DNA of 56,508 bases from an uncultured Bacilli bacterium (GTDB lineage Bacteria; Bacillota_I; Bacilli_A; RF39; UBA660), in NCBI GenBank assembly GCA_947589735.1, contig CANQCR010000011.1, positions 1 through 56,508 of the forward strand, read 5' to 3'. A program made the translations under genes and the position numbers. Every line of letters starts with the position of its first letter. Position 1 is the first letter of the stretch. The notes below the pieces were generated by a model, which saw nothing but the letters and a program-made list of their open reading frames with translations, was not told the origin of the DNA and searched no databases. Shown piece by piece: positions 27,282 to 36,377 of this stretch.

Positions 27282-28472
27282 ATGGGGGAAATGGTTGAAA
27301 TCCGTCACCAAACGAGTTTTGATGACGATGTTGATGCGTGGATGCTTTTTAATCCGCTAAATGATGATTATTATGATGATTATGACTCTGAAGAAGAATA
27401 TGTCTTTGATGATGAAGATTTTGGTGATTGTGACGAAGACGATGACGATTATGATGAGGAAGACATATCAAAAGAAGAAATCATTGCTGATTATATGAAT
27501 GCAGTTTATAAATATATGCCACATTTAATTGATTACTTGGATTTAAGTAATACCTATGGATCTTATATGGAACAAATTAGGGGTATCAATAATATTGATG
27601 AACCCCCAAACCACGATTATATGCATTTAGACTTTTTAAGTGTCTTAGAGATATGTTCTGAAATACTAGATTCACTTGATCCGGCATTAAAAGACATCTT
27701 GAATAAGAAAATTAATGATGGTACGATTGTTATGGGTTCTCAACCGCAAAGTAAGTCTAGAGCGGGAACTATTAATGGTGTGCCGATTATAACGATTGGT
27801 CGCTTTTATAATATTTTTGATGTGGGAAGTATTATTCATGAACTATTCCATATGATTCATTTAGATCATTTTATGAATGATACCGCCAATGATGTTTGGT
27901 ATGCGACAACCGAAGCTATCGCTATGACAGGAGAAATATATGCCTATATGTATATGTATAAAAATGACCTTGTTCAAGATGATAGTAAGGCTGCTTTAAG
28001 AGAATATTTTTGGCAAATATTCATTGAAGCGGATATTACTTTTTGTAATGGCATTATTTTAGATATTTATGATAAGGCCCAAAAGATAAATAGTAAACTA
28101 GTCGCTACTTATAACGCCGCTAAAGGTATTATTAGTGCCTATGATGATGTTTTTGATAGTAAAAATATTGCTAAAGAACTTCTTTATCATGAAAAGTCAA
28201 CTTATACGATGGGCTTTCCGATAGCTTTATTTTTAGCTTTAAAAATGTTAGATAATGATTATTATATAAAACTTTTCTTTAAACAGTTATCAATGATAGA
28301 ATGTCATACGCCCAAAAGTTTTCTTGCTCCTTTTGGTTTAGATGGTATGATGGATGATGAAGATTTTATTATTCAAGCTTTTACATATATAAATGACCTA
28401 ATGGACAAATTATATAATAAAGATGAAGTTAATTTAACTCCTTATAAACCTTATATGATTGAGATGGTGTAG
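27282..28472 (+). CDS. Unknown HExxH protein, second of two, with a very acidic N-terminus
   Basis: 396 residues. Residues 10-66 are extremely rich in Asp and Glu (DDDYDEEDISKEE and similar). IIHELFHMIHLDHF near 188-201 gives HExxH, with TTEAIAMTGEIYAY behind it carrying candidate third ligands. No signal peptide or membrane helix. It resembles the preceding protein in layout and was probably formed by an old duplication. GGGGGA lies before the ATG. It abuts miaA directly. Confidence 0.6.
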   Translation: MGEMVEIRHQTSFDDDVDAWMLFNPLNDDYYDDYDSEEEYVFDDEDFGDCDEDDDDYDEEDISKEEIIADYMNAVYKYMPHLIDYLDLSNTYGSYMEQIRGINNIDEPPNHDYMHLDFLSVLEICSEILDSLDPALKDILNKKINDGTIVMGSQPQSKSRAGTINGVPIITIGRFYNIFDVGSIIHELFHMIHLDHFMNDTANDVWYATTEAIAMTGEIYAYMYMYKNDLVQDDSKAALREYFWQIFIEADITFCNGIILDIYDKAQKINSKLVATYNAAKGIISAYDDVFDSKNIAKELLYHEKSTYTMGFPIALFLALKMLDNDYYIKLFFKQLSMIECHTPKSFLAPFGLDGMMDDEDFIIQAFTYINDLMDKLYNKDEVNLTPYKPYMIEMV

Positions 28473-29339
28473 ATGATTATTGTTATAGTAGGTCCAACTG
28501 GTGTTGGTAAGACAAAACTTAGTGTCGCTTTAGCGCATATTCTTGATGGTGAGATTATTAATGCTGATAGTACCCAAATATATCGGGGGATGAATATCGG
28601 TACGGCTAAAGTAACAGAAGAAGAAAAAGAAGGGGTGCCTCATCACTTATTTGATATTCGTGATGTCACGGATGAATATACGGTTTATGACTATCAAAAA
28701 GATGCTAGAAAGGTGATTGATGACATTTTAGCCCGTCATAAAACACCGATTATGGTTGGCGGATCAGGCCTTTATATAAAGGCTGCTTTATATGATTACA
28801 ATTTTGAAGAAGAACATCATAGTTATGATTATAGCCATCTATCTAATGAAGAACTATATGATAAACTAAAAAAAATAGACCCTAATACGTCAATTCATAT
28901 CAATAATCGTAAAAGAATGGAACGGGCTTTAACTAAATACGCTAATACAGGTTCTATTAATAGCGATGTTACATCTAAGCCTTTATATGACGCTATTTTT
29001 ATTGGTTTAACAACTGATCGGGAAAGGCTATATGACCGGATTAACAAAAGAGTCGATAAAATGGTCAAAGATGGCCTTATTGATGAAACTAAATCTTTTT
29101 ATGATAAAGGGTTACGAACAAAAGCTTTGATGACTCCCATTTGTTATAAAGAGCTATATTCTTATTTTGATGGCACAATTACCCTAGATGAAGCTTTAGA
29201 TTTAATCCGTAAGCGTAGCCGCAATTATGCTAAAAGACAGTATACATGGTTTCGTCATCAATTACCAGTTAAATGGGTTGATGTTGACTTTAATAATTTT
29301 GATGAAACAATTAGTCAAGTTCAAACTATTGTTTCTTAA
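28473..29339 (+). CDS. miaA: tRNA dimethylallyltransferase MiaA
   Basis: 288 residues, somewhat shorter than Bacillus MiaA (314). P-loop [15 protein letters not shown] at 6-20, the DSTQIYRGMNIGTAKVT substrate motif, DYQKDAR, GGSGLYIKA, and RNYAKRQYTWFRHQ near the C-terminus. It adds an isopentenyl group to adenosine 37 of tRNAs reading UNN codons. Starts directly after the second HExxH gene. Followed by a terminator. Confidence 0.95.
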   Translation: MIIVIVGPTGVGKTKLSVALAHILDGEIINADSTQIYRGMNIGTAKVTEEEKEGVPHHLFDIRDVTDEYTVYDYQKDARKVIDDILARHKTPIMVGGSGLYIKAALYDYNFEEEHHSYDYSHLSNEELYDKLKKIDPNTSIHINNRKRMERALTKYANTGSINSDVTSKPLYDAIFIGLTTDRERLYDRINKRVDKMVKDGLIDETKSFYDKGLRTKALMTPICYKELYSYFDGTITLDEALDLIRKRSRNYAKRQYTWFRHQLPVKWVDVDFNNFDETISQVQTIVS

Positions 29340-29346
29340 TATAACT

Positions 29347-29384
29347 AAAGAAGTATTGAATTACTTCTTTTTTTGTGAGATAAT
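29347..29384 (+). terminator. miaA terminator running into the next promoter
   Basis: Nine-base stem (29347-29355 with 29362-29370), T-tract to 29374, then GATAAT (29379-29384) with TGA before it, a likely extended -10 for the following small gene. Confidence 0.75.
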
Positions 29385-29414
29385 GTTGTTATAGTATAAG
29401 ATAGGAGGATATTA

Positions 29415-29576
29415 ATGTTAGAAATAAAAGATGATGGAAAAAGCAAAAGCACTAAACAACTAGAACAAATACTATCATTAAGCCAAGCCGAATTGGAAGA
29501 AATATTTTCCCAACTATCTCTTAAAGAGATAACGGATATTTTAGATGCATTAAAGGAGGCTGATAATAATGAGTAA
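29415..29576 (+). CDS. Small protein (53 residues) of unknown function
   Basis: ATG 29415 has AGGAGG seven bases upstream. The frame encodes a charged helical peptide (MLEIKDDGKSKSTKQLEQIL and LSQAELEEIFSQLSLKEITD) ending at 29576. Its last eight bases overlap the start of the coiled-coil gene, the usual sign of translational coupling. No family was recognised. Good ribosome site and coupling make it a real gene. Confidence 0.7.
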   Translation: MLEIKDDGKSKSTKQLEQILSLSQAELEEIFSQLSLKEITDILDALKEADNNE

Positions 29577-31260
29577 GGATGAATTTAAAGAATATTTTCA
29601 TAATGTTATTCGGGCCTTAACAGCTCAACAAGATAATTTAAAAAAAGAACTTGAGTTTTATGAATCATTAGAAAAAGTCGGTTCCGGTGATACCAAAAGA
29701 AGAAATGAGATAAAAGCTCAAATTGAACAAATTTCTAAACTTATCAAATTATTGGAAAAGAGAATAGAATATCCAGCATATGCTAGAATTCGTTATATGT
29801 CTGATGAAGAAATCGAAGCATATCGTAGTGAGCTAATAGCTAGTAAGCGAGAGAAATTAGATGGCGTATTGGCATCTGAAGAGAGGAAAAAGACTGAATA
29901 TGGCGATTTGAAAAAAGAGTTTGACTCAATAATGGAACAACATAAACAATCATCTGATGAAACTGAAAAAGCGGAACTTGTAGCTAAGGCAGCTGAATTG
30001 TTAAAAAAGATTAAAGAGTATCAGGCAGATTATCAGGAACGAAAACATTCACTTGTAGAAATTGATGATCCTGATAAAGAAGTTGCTGCTTTAGAACAAG
30101 AGATTGCTGCTTTAGAAAGTGAAACAGTTGAACAAATACGTACGCGACTTTTTCGTGAACATTTTGCTTCTTTGAAAAATGATGAAACTTTGGAATCGGT
30201 TGAAGAATCATTTGCCATTGATGGCCCTAGCACTAGTGCGGAAACACCATATTATTTAAGACGATTTACAGAAAGGACATATCCTTCATTAGTTGCTTTA
30301 GCTGATGATGAAGTTGTTGATGGGAAATCCGATGCCATAGAATTAGCTGCTTTACTTAGAAGTATTGACGAATTGCGTAAAAAGAAAGCTGATATAAGAC
30401 TTCGTCTTGATTTAAGTGGTCTTACTTTACCTAAATGGATCAAAGATATACTATGTGATTCTGAGTATGCTAAAATGGCTTTGACAGCAGATAAATATAT
30501 AGATGTTAATGCCGATAAAACAGAAGGTATTAAAGCCCAATTAGATGAAATTGAAGCTTTTCTTAGAGAAAATGATTATTTGTTCCAGCTGGATAAGGCT
30601 CAAGCGTTAACGCCATTACAGAGCAGATTAGATAAGGCTCCAGATTATGATATTTCATTTTTTCAAAGATTTGGTGGAATTGTTCCAAGTGGACCATTAG
30701 AACGTTTAGAACAACTTGCTCAAAAATATTATCGCCTTACTGATAAAAGATTTAAGACGGGAGCAACGAAAGAAAAAATTGACGAAGTATTAGAAGAGTA
30801 TAAGCAACTATATAGAAAATTGTTTCTTATGATAATTGATAAATATAATTCCGTTATTGAAAGCCTTGAAAAATTATATGGCACCAGAATGCGTGACGGG
30901 TTTGGCAATTATTTGCATTTATCCGCCGATCGTTTTCCTTATTATGATAACACTAAACCATCAAATTATAATGAATCCGTTATATATCAGGTAGCTAGAT
31001 ATATGTCTGAAATGAAAAAATTAATTTCGGAAATACGTTCTCGTTTATCTGATTTATCATCACGATTAAGCTACCAGTCACGTCCGCTAGATGAAGAAAT
31101 AGATATGTTGACTAAAAATGTTGAACAAATAATGGGAAAAGATGCTAGCAAAGTATCCATTGAAGATGCCGATACATTACTAGATATTGCAGCTGAAACT
31201 GAAGCTAGCGAAATAATGCGTGATACTGATGAAAAAGCACAGGGTGGTAAAAGTTTATAA
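29569..31260 (+). CDS. Large coiled-coil protein of unknown function
   Basis: 563 residues, without signal peptide or membrane helix. Residues 10-190 and 480-530 are strongly helical with heptad-like Leu and Glu/Lys patterning (LKKEIKEYQADYQERK, EVAALEQEIAALESETVEQI). The middle (about 300-460) is more globular. Family not recognised. Coupled to the small upstream ORF by overlap, with AAAGGAGG before the ATG. The pair forms its own transcription unit. A structural or scaffold role is only a guess. Confidence 0.6.
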   Translation: MSKDEFKEYFHNVIRALTAQQDNLKKELEFYESLEKVGSGDTKRRNEIKAQIEQISKLIKLLEKRIEYPAYARIRYMSDEEIEAYRSELIASKREKLDGVLASEERKKTEYGDLKKEFDSIMEQHKQSSDETEKAELVAKAAELLKKIKEYQADYQERKHSLVEIDDPDKEVAALEQEIAALESETVEQIRTRLFREHFASLKNDETLESVEESFAIDGPSTSAETPYYLRRFTERTYPSLVALADDEVVDGKSDAIELAALLRSIDELRKKKADIRLRLDLSGLTLPKWIKDILCDSEYAKMALTADKYIDVNADKTEGIKAQLDEIEAFLRENDYLFQLDKAQALTPLQSRLDKAPDYDISFFQRFGGIVPSGPLERLEQLAQKYYRLTDKRFKTGATKEKIDEVLEEYKQLYRKLFLMIIDKYNSVIESLEKLYGTRMRDGFGNYLHLSADRFPYYDNTKPSNYNESVIYQVARYMSEMKKLISEIRSRLSDLSSRLSYQSRPLDEEIDMLTKNVEQIMGKDASKVSIEDADTLLDIAAETEASEIMRDTDEKAQGGKSL

Positions 31261-31261
31261 A

Positions 31262-31294
31262 AAATAAGCATATTGCTACAAGCAATATGCTTTT
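31262..31294 (+). terminator. bidirectional terminator between convergent genes
   Basis: Perfect 11-bp stem (31266-31276 with 31282-31292) and a 5-base loop. T-runs occur on both strands, serving the coiled-coil gene and the CPBP gene. Confidence 0.85.
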
Positions 31295-31988
31295 ATATTA
31301 CTAAGAATGATGCTACCATCTGTAAGACGAGAGCAAAAGTATTATGAATCATATGAAGACTAACAGGTACAAAGATATTTTTAGATTTAACTAAAGTATA
31401 AGCAAATATGCATCCCGGAATACTATAAGGAATTAAGTATAACCAGTCCATTAAAGTTGTGCTTGCTCCGATAATATGCATTGAACCAAAGATTAAACCT
31501 GATAAAAGGATGAAAAGATAATCATTAGAAATAATTTTTCTAATTCCTAACCTGAAAACCAATTCTTCGGTGATCGGCGCTATTAAGGCTGCTAGAATAA
31601 AAGTAAGAAGAGGATTAACTTCAAATAAAGCTCTAACTTGTTCTTCGTTCTGAGCAATCGCATTGCCATTTATTGTAATAATAATAAAATTAGAAGCATA
31701 CATAAGTAAAAGAGCAATAAACCAGTATTTGATATAGTGTGATAAATAATATTTAATCTTACCTTTATAATCCTTAAAGTTTTCTACGACCGTTGCTTTT
31801 AAAATCCATGCGATAATAAAAAGGGTCAATAGTTCATAACCAATATTAAAGATATACTTAGCGGTAATGGACCACTTAGCAAAATTGATTGGTAAAATAG
31901 CAACCACAATATTACCAATACTACCTAAAGTAAAGAAAGCTCCAACAGCAATCAGTCCCATTAAGATATCTTTTCTTCGTTTATTCAT
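31293..31988 (-). CDS. CPBP-family intramembrane metalloprotease
   Basis: 231 residues with about seven membrane helices. The three CPBP (CAAX protease and bacteriocin-processing) motifs are present: EELVFR near 141, FGSMH near 166, and HMIHN near 214. Such proteins are site-II-type membrane proteases with diverse roles, including bacteriocin self-protection. Substrate unknown. It is the only minus-strand gene between miaA and rbfA. Confidence 0.85.
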   Translation of the reverse strand: MNKRRKDILMGLIAVGAFFTLGSIGNIVVAILPINFAKWSITAKYIFNIGYELLTLFIIAWILKATVVENFKDYKGKIKYYLSHYIKYWFIALLLMYASNFIIITINGNAIAQNEEQVRALFEVNPLLTFILAALIAPITEELVFRLGIRKIISNDYLFILLSGLIFGSMHIIGASTTLMDWLYLIPYSIPGCIFAYTLVKSKNIFVPVSLHMIHNTFALVLQMVASFLVI

Positions 31989-32066
31989 TTTACCACATCC
32001 TACACTATTAATTATAACAAAAAAAGAAGAAAAAATTATAAAAATATAGGAAATTTAAAAAAAGTA

Positions 32067-32114
32067 TGATATAATATGGTCAGTTTGCAAGAAAGAGTGG
32101 TCTAACCACTCTTT
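32067..32114 (+). promoter_or_regulatory. promoter and leader hairpin of the rimP-nusA-infB operon
   Basis: TGATATAAT (32067-32075) is an extended -10. The leader then forms a perfect 9-bp hairpin (32092-32100 with 32106-32114, loop TCTAA). Only three T follow, so it is more likely a leader element than a full terminator. GGAGGG stands before the rimP ATG. Confidence 0.6.
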
Positions 32115-32134
32115 AATGTTAGTATGGAGGGTCT

Positions 32135-32389
32135 ATGGATATTGTAAAAGAAGTCACCAAGCTAATTCAAAAACCAGTTAATGAGGCTGGCTATGAAATT
32201 GATGAAGTCTTATTCGTCAAAGAAGATGGTAATCAATTTTTACGGGTTGTTATTACGAAAAATGGCATTATTGATGTTGAAGATTGTGTAAATGCTAGTA
32301 ATATTATTAACCCATTATTAGATGAAGCTGATTTAATTGATGAAACTTACATTTTAGATGTTTGTTCAAAAGAGAAGGGATGTGAATAA
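32135..32389 (+). CDS. rimP: Ribosome maturation factor RimP, N-terminal domain only
   Basis: 84 residues. The sequence matches the N-terminal alpha/beta domain of RimP (VNEAGYEIDEVLFVKEDGNQ, IDVEDCVNASNIINPLLDEA, YILDVCS) but stops where the C-terminal SH3-like domain would begin; normal RimP is about 150 residues. The frame ends cleanly two bases before nusA, so this is a genuine short form, not a sequencing break. RimP helps 30S assembly. Position before nusA supports the identity. Confidence 0.88.
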   Translation: MDIVKEVTKLIQKPVNEAGYEIDEVLFVKEDGNQFLRVVITKNGIIDVEDCVNASNIINPLLDEADLIDETYILDVCSKEKGCE

Positions 32390-32390
32390 A

Positions 32391-33581
32391 ATGAATAGTA
32401 AGGAGTTTAAGAAAGCTTTAGATGCTTTAGTAGCTGAAAAGGATATTCCACTTGATTATGTTGTTGATGCGATGACGTTAGCCTTAACAAGTGCTTATAA
32501 GAAAAATTATCATTCATTATCTAACGTAAGAGTAGATATCAATAGTGATACAGGAGAAATTAAAGTATATTCTTTCAGAACAGTCGTTTTAGATAAGGAA
32601 CACAAGACTTCTTTAGATGAAAATGAAGATGTTGATGATTCATTAGAAGGAATTACTTCTTTTGCTGATTTGGAAAATATGGAGTTTGACGATGAGGAAG
32701 AAGAAAAGTATGAACCATTTGTCTATGATGAACGTATTCATATAACCTTAGATGAGGCAAGAAAGATTGTCCCAAATATTGAAGTTGGGGAGACGATTGA
32801 AGAAGAAGTTACTCCAAAAGATTTTGGCCGTGTTGCTGCTGCAACGGCTAAACAAGTAATTGTTCAAAAGATTAGAGAGGCTGAACGTAATAACATTGCG
32901 CAAGAGTTTGAAGAAAAAGAAAATGAAATGATTACCGGTACCGTTGAGATGGAAGATGAGAATAACTATTTTATCAATTTAGGAAAGACTCAAGGGTTAC
33001 TTCCTAAAAGTGAAATCATCCCCGGTGAGACTATTAAGATGGGTTCTAATATTAAGGCTTATATCAGCAAGGTTAGTATTAATTCGAAGGGGGCTTTAAT
33101 CTTATTAACACGTAAACATTTTGGTTTTGTTAAAAGACTATTCGAATTAGAAATACCGGAGATTAATGAAGGTATTGTTCTAATCTATAGTGTTGCAAGA
33201 GATCCTGGTAATAGAACGAAGATAGCTGTTTACTCTGAAAACCCTAATGTCGATCCAATCGGCGCTTGTATTGGTGAAAGAGGAAGCCGCATTAATGCCA
33301 TTATTAAAGAACTAAATGGTGAGAAGATTGATGTTATTGCTTATAACAAAAATCAAGATGAGTTTATTGCTAATGCTCTAAGCCCAGCTAAAAACTTAAG
33401 AGTATTTATTGTCGATGAGAAAAATAAAGAAGCTTTAGTTGTTGTCGATAATGAAAATCTTTCTTTGGCGATTGGTAAAAAAGGTTTAAATGTTCGCTTA
33501 GCTTCAAGATTAACCCACTATAAACTAGATGTTAAAACCTTAGAACAAGTTAAAGAAGCGGGTATTAATATCCTAGAATAG
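32391..33581 (+). CDS. nusA: Transcription termination/antitermination factor NusA
   Basis: 396 residues from ATG 32391; GAAGGGATG lies upstream. The N-terminal RNA-polymerase-binding domain is followed by S1 (ITGTVEMEDENNYFINLGKTQGLLP) and two KH domains (CIGERGSRINAIIKEL, AIGKKGLNVRLASRLT). Unusually, about 35 acidic residues (around 70-115, SLDENEDVDDSLEG and EFDDEEEEKYEP) are inserted in the N-terminal domain. No C-terminal acidic repeats, as in Bacillus. Part of rimP-nusA-rnpM-infB. Confidence 0.95.
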   Translation: MNSKEFKKALDALVAEKDIPLDYVVDAMTLALTSAYKKNYHSLSNVRVDINSDTGEIKVYSFRTVVLDKEHKTSLDENEDVDDSLEGITSFADLENMEFDDEEEEKYEPFVYDERIHITLDEARKIVPNIEVGETIEEEVTPKDFGRVAAATAKQVIVQKIREAERNNIAQEFEEKENEMITGTVEMEDENNYFINLGKTQGLLPKSEIIPGETIKMGSNIKAYISKVSINSKGALILLTRKHFGFVKRLFELEIPEINEGIVLIYSVARDPGNRTKIAVYSENPNVDPIGACIGERGSRINAIIKELNGEKIDVIAYNKNQDEFIANALSPAKNLRVFIVDEKNKEALVVVDNENLSLAIGKKGLNVRLASRLTHYKLDVKTLEQVKEAGINILE

Positions 33582-33592
33582 GAGCGATATAA

Positions 33593-33844
33593 ATGCGAAA
33601 AATACCGATGCGGACATGCATCATCAGTAAGGAAAAATGTCCTAAACAAGAATTAATTCGAATTGTAAGAACACCTGAAGGAAGCGTTGTCGTTGATGTA
33701 TCAGGTAAGATGAATGGACATGGCGCTTATGTAAAAAAAGATATAGACGTTATTAAAAAAGCTAGGAAGACAAAATTACTTGACCGGGCTTTAGAAGTTA
33801 ATATAAGTGAGGAAATATACGATGAATTAGAAAAAATGTGTTAG
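33593..33844 (+). CDS. rnpM: YlxR-family RNA-binding protein RnpM
   Basis: 83 residues. It starts [20 protein letters not shown] and has the family core [10 protein letters not shown]...[16 protein letters not shown]. YlxR (RnpM) binds RNase P RNA and modulates its activity. Located between nusA and infB, as in most Firmicutes; the L7Ae-type gene usually found next is absent here. Confidence 0.93.
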   Translation: MRKIPMRTCIISKEKCPKQELIRIVRTPEGSVVVDVSGKMNGHGAYVKKDIDVIKKARKTKLLDRALEVNISEEIYDELEKMC

Positions 33845-33864
33845 AAGAAAGAAGGTGCGTGCAA

Positions 33865-35970
33865 ATGATGAGTGTGCAAGAATATGCTTTAGATGTTGAT
33901 AAAACAGTTGAAGAAATATTAAAAATATGTAAGGAATTAAATATTGCCGCAACAAGTGAAGATGATGAATTAGATGAGGAAGCTATTACGGAACTTGATA
34001 ATGCTATCGCTACCGAAGACGATAATTTAGAAGACGTAATGGATGAAATTGAAGATGAAATCATCGAAAAAGAAAAAGAAAAAATTGATGACTTAGTTAA
34101 TGGTGGTAAGGCTAAAAAACAGATGACAAATAAGCCTAATAAAAATACGAAAAAAGAATTAGCTAAGAAGAAAAAAGAAATGTACAAGAGCAAAGAAAAA
34201 TTGATTAGTAATGCTCCTGTTGAAAATAAAGGTGATGTCATTTATAAAGATGGCATGACGATTGGTCATTTAGCTAAGGAGTTAGGTGTTGAAGCTGCTG
34301 ACTTAATTAAAAAGTTGTTTACGTTAGGTACTTTAGCGACAATTAATAATGTAATTGATTTTGATAATGCTGCTCTTTTAGCTATGGACTATGGTAAAGA
34401 ATTAAAAAGAGAAGAAAAACATGATGAAGCTAAGTTTGAAGACTTCGTTATTGTCGATGATGAAAAAGACCTTGTTAAAAGACCACCGGTCGTAACGATT
34501 ATGGGTCACGTTGACCATGGTAAGACAACTTTACTAGATACCATTCGTAAGACCAATGTTGCTTTAGGTGAAGCGGGGGGAATTACCCAAGCTATCAGTG
34601 CTTATCAGGTAGATTATAAGGGTGAGACGATTACCTTCATCGATACTCCAGGCCATGCCGCATTTACGGAAATGCGGGCAAGGGGCGCAAGTATTACTGA
34701 TATTGTTATCATCATTGTCGCTGCCGATGATGGTGTTATGCCCCAAACTAAAGAGGCTATCGACCATGCAAAAGCGGCTGGTGTACCTATTTTAGTTGCT
34801 ATTAATAAAATTGATAAGCCGGGTGCTAATGTTGAAAAAGTTATGAGTGAATTAGCGGAATATGGTCTAACGCCAGATACTTGGGGTGGCGACACTATTT
34901 TTACAAGTATTTCAGCTAAACAAGGAACGGGAATTGATACCTTATTAGAAAATATCCTTTTAGTAGCGGAAATGGAAGGATATAAAGCTAATCCAAATCG
35001 TTATGCAAGTGGTAGTGTTGTTGAATCTAAATTAGATAAGCAAGTAGGACCGGTTGTAACTTTATTGATTCAAAATGGTACTTTAAGAATTGGCGATCCT
35101 ATCGTTGTCGGTAGTGCTTATGGTAAGATTAGAACTTTAAAGAATGATAAAAATGAAGAGATTACTAGCGCTTATCCATCTCAACCAGTTGAGATAACCG
35201 GTCTTAATAAAACACCAAAAGCGGGCGATAAGTTTATGGCTTTTGAAAGTGAAAAACAAGCTCGCAGTATTGGTGAAGCTAGAGAGACGGAAGAAAGATT
35301 AAATCAAAATAAGACGACGAGCCTTTCTTTAGAGGATGTCTTTGCTAAAATCCAAGATGGTATTAAAGAGATTAATGTAGTCATTAAAGCTGACGTTAAT
35401 GGTAGCGCTGAAGCTGTTAAATCATCATTAGAAAAGATTGAGGTTGCTGGCGTTCGTGTTAAAGTTATTCGCAGTAGTGTTGGCGCTATTACGGAAAGTG
35501 ATATTGTCCTTTGTAGTGCTAGCAATGCTATCATTATTGGCTTTAATATCAGACCTAATAATGCTATTAAGGAATATGCCAAAGAACAAGGTGTTGAAAT
35601 AAGACTTTATGATATTATCTATAAAGCCGTTGAAGATATGGAAGCAGCGATGAAAGGTATGCTCGATCCAGAATATGAGGAAAGCGTTTTAGGTGAAGCT
35701 GAAGTAAGACAATTATTTAAGTTTTCTAAAGTTGGAACTATCGCTGGTTCTTATGTAACGGATGGCGTTATTAAAAATGGTGCTAAAGCTAGAGTTATTC
35801 GTGATAGCGCTGTTATCTATGATGGTGCCATTGGTTCTATTCAAAGAGAGAAAGACGCCGTTAAAGAAGTTAAGAAAGGCCTAGAATGTGGCATTACCAT
35901 TGATAACTTTAATGATCTTAAAGAGGGCGATGTCATCGAGGCTTATGAAATGGTAGAAAAGGCTAGATAA
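33865..35970 (+). CDS. infB: Translation initiation factor IF-2
   Basis: 701 residues from ATG 33865 (AAGGTG seven bases upstream). The N-terminal part (about 1-120) is short, acidic then Lys-rich. The IF2_N domain ([20 protein letters not shown]) precedes the GTPase with G1 [14 protein letters not shown]3 DTPGHAAF and G4 NKID, then domains II to IV. IF-2 brings initiator tRNA to the ribosome. The C-terminal C2 domain is complete. Fourth gene of the operon; a terminator follows. Confidence 0.97.
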   Translation: MMSVQEYALDVDKTVEEILKICKELNIAATSEDDELDEEAITELDNAIATEDDNLEDVMDEIEDEIIEKEKEKIDDLVNGGKAKKQMTNKPNKNTKKELAKKKKEMYKSKEKLISNAPVENKGDVIYKDGMTIGHLAKELGVEAADLIKKLFTLGTLATINNVIDFDNAALLAMDYGKELKREEKHDEAKFEDFVIVDDEKDLVKRPPVVTIMGHVDHGKTTLLDTIRKTNVALGEAGGITQAISAYQVDYKGETITFIDTPGHAAFTEMRARGASITDIVIIIVAADDGVMPQTKEAIDHAKAAGVPILVAINKIDKPGANVEKVMSELAEYGLTPDTWGGDTIFTSISAKQGTGIDTLLENILLVAEMEGYKANPNRYASGSVVESKLDKQVGPVVTLLIQNGTLRIGDPIVVGSAYGKIRTLKNDKNEEITSAYPSQPVEITGLNKTPKAGDKFMAFESEKQARSIGEARETEERLNQNKTTSLSLEDVFAKIQDGIKEINVVIKADVNGSAEAVKSSLEKIEVAGVRVKVIRSSVGAITESDIVLCSASNAIIIGFNIRPNNAIKEYAKEQGVEIRLYDIIYKAVEDMEAAMKGMLDPEYEESVLGEAEVRQLFKFSKVGTIAGSYVTDGVIKNGAKARVIRDSAVIYDGAIGSIQREKDAVKEVKKGLECGITIDNFNDLKEGDVIEAYEMVEKAR

Positions 35971-35990
35971 TAGCCTTTTTGTGATATAAT
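35957..35990 (+). terminator. infB terminator running into the rbfA promoter
   Basis: Stem 35957-35965 with 35971-35979 overlaps the infB stop codon and ends in TTTTT. TGATATAAT (35982-35990) follows at once and is the extended -10 for rbfA. Confidence 0.85.
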
Positions 35991-36007
35991 AAGATTGAGG
36001 TGATTTA

Positions 36008-36361
36008 ATGAACCTAAAAATTGAACGTTTAAATAATACGCTAATGCGGGAAATTAGTATGATTTTACAAACAGAGATTAAAGATAATGACATTAAGTTT
36101 GTAACTTTAACAGCTGTTAAGACAACTTCCGATTTAAGTTACTCCAAGGTATATGTAACTTGTCTTGATGATGAAAATCGTTCTAAGATAATGAAAGCTT
36201 TGAATAACGCGAGTGGTTTTATCCGCAAAATCTTAGCTGACCGGGTTGAAGTAAGACATATTCCTAAATTAGAGTTTGTCTTTGATGAATCTATTTCTTA
36301 TGGTCAAAAGATTGAAGAGAAGATTAAAGAAATTCATTTAGAAGAAGAAAAAAAAGGGTAA
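36008..36361 (+). CDS. rbfA: Ribosome-binding factor A
   Basis: 117 residues, normal length. KH-type fold: IERLNNTLMREISMILQTEI, VTLTAVKTTSDLSYSKVYVT, and VRHIPKLEFVFDESISYGQK near the end, all typical of RbfA. It matures the 30S subunit and its 16S rRNA 5' end. Separated from infB by the terminator-promoter junction, so it can be made independently. Confidence 0.95.
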   Translation: MNLKIERLNNTLMREISMILQTEIKDNDIKFVTLTAVKTTSDLSYSKVYVTCLDDENRSKIMKALNNASGFIRKILADRVEVRHIPKLEFVFDESISYGQKIEEKIKEIHLEEEKKG

Positions 36362-36377
36362 TTAATTATCCTTTTTT
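36348..36377. terminator. bidirectional terminator between rbfA and the DinG-like gene
   Basis: An almost perfect palindrome (A-run and GGG on one side, CC and T-run on the other, with one wobble pair) overlaps both stop codons of the convergent genes. Confidence 0.75.

Noticed and set aside
33798-34241. 147-codon open frame on the minus strand
   Set aside because: It lies opposite the Lys/Glu-rich start of infB; low-complexity Ser/Phe/Leu composition and no ribosome site show it to be a shadow frame.
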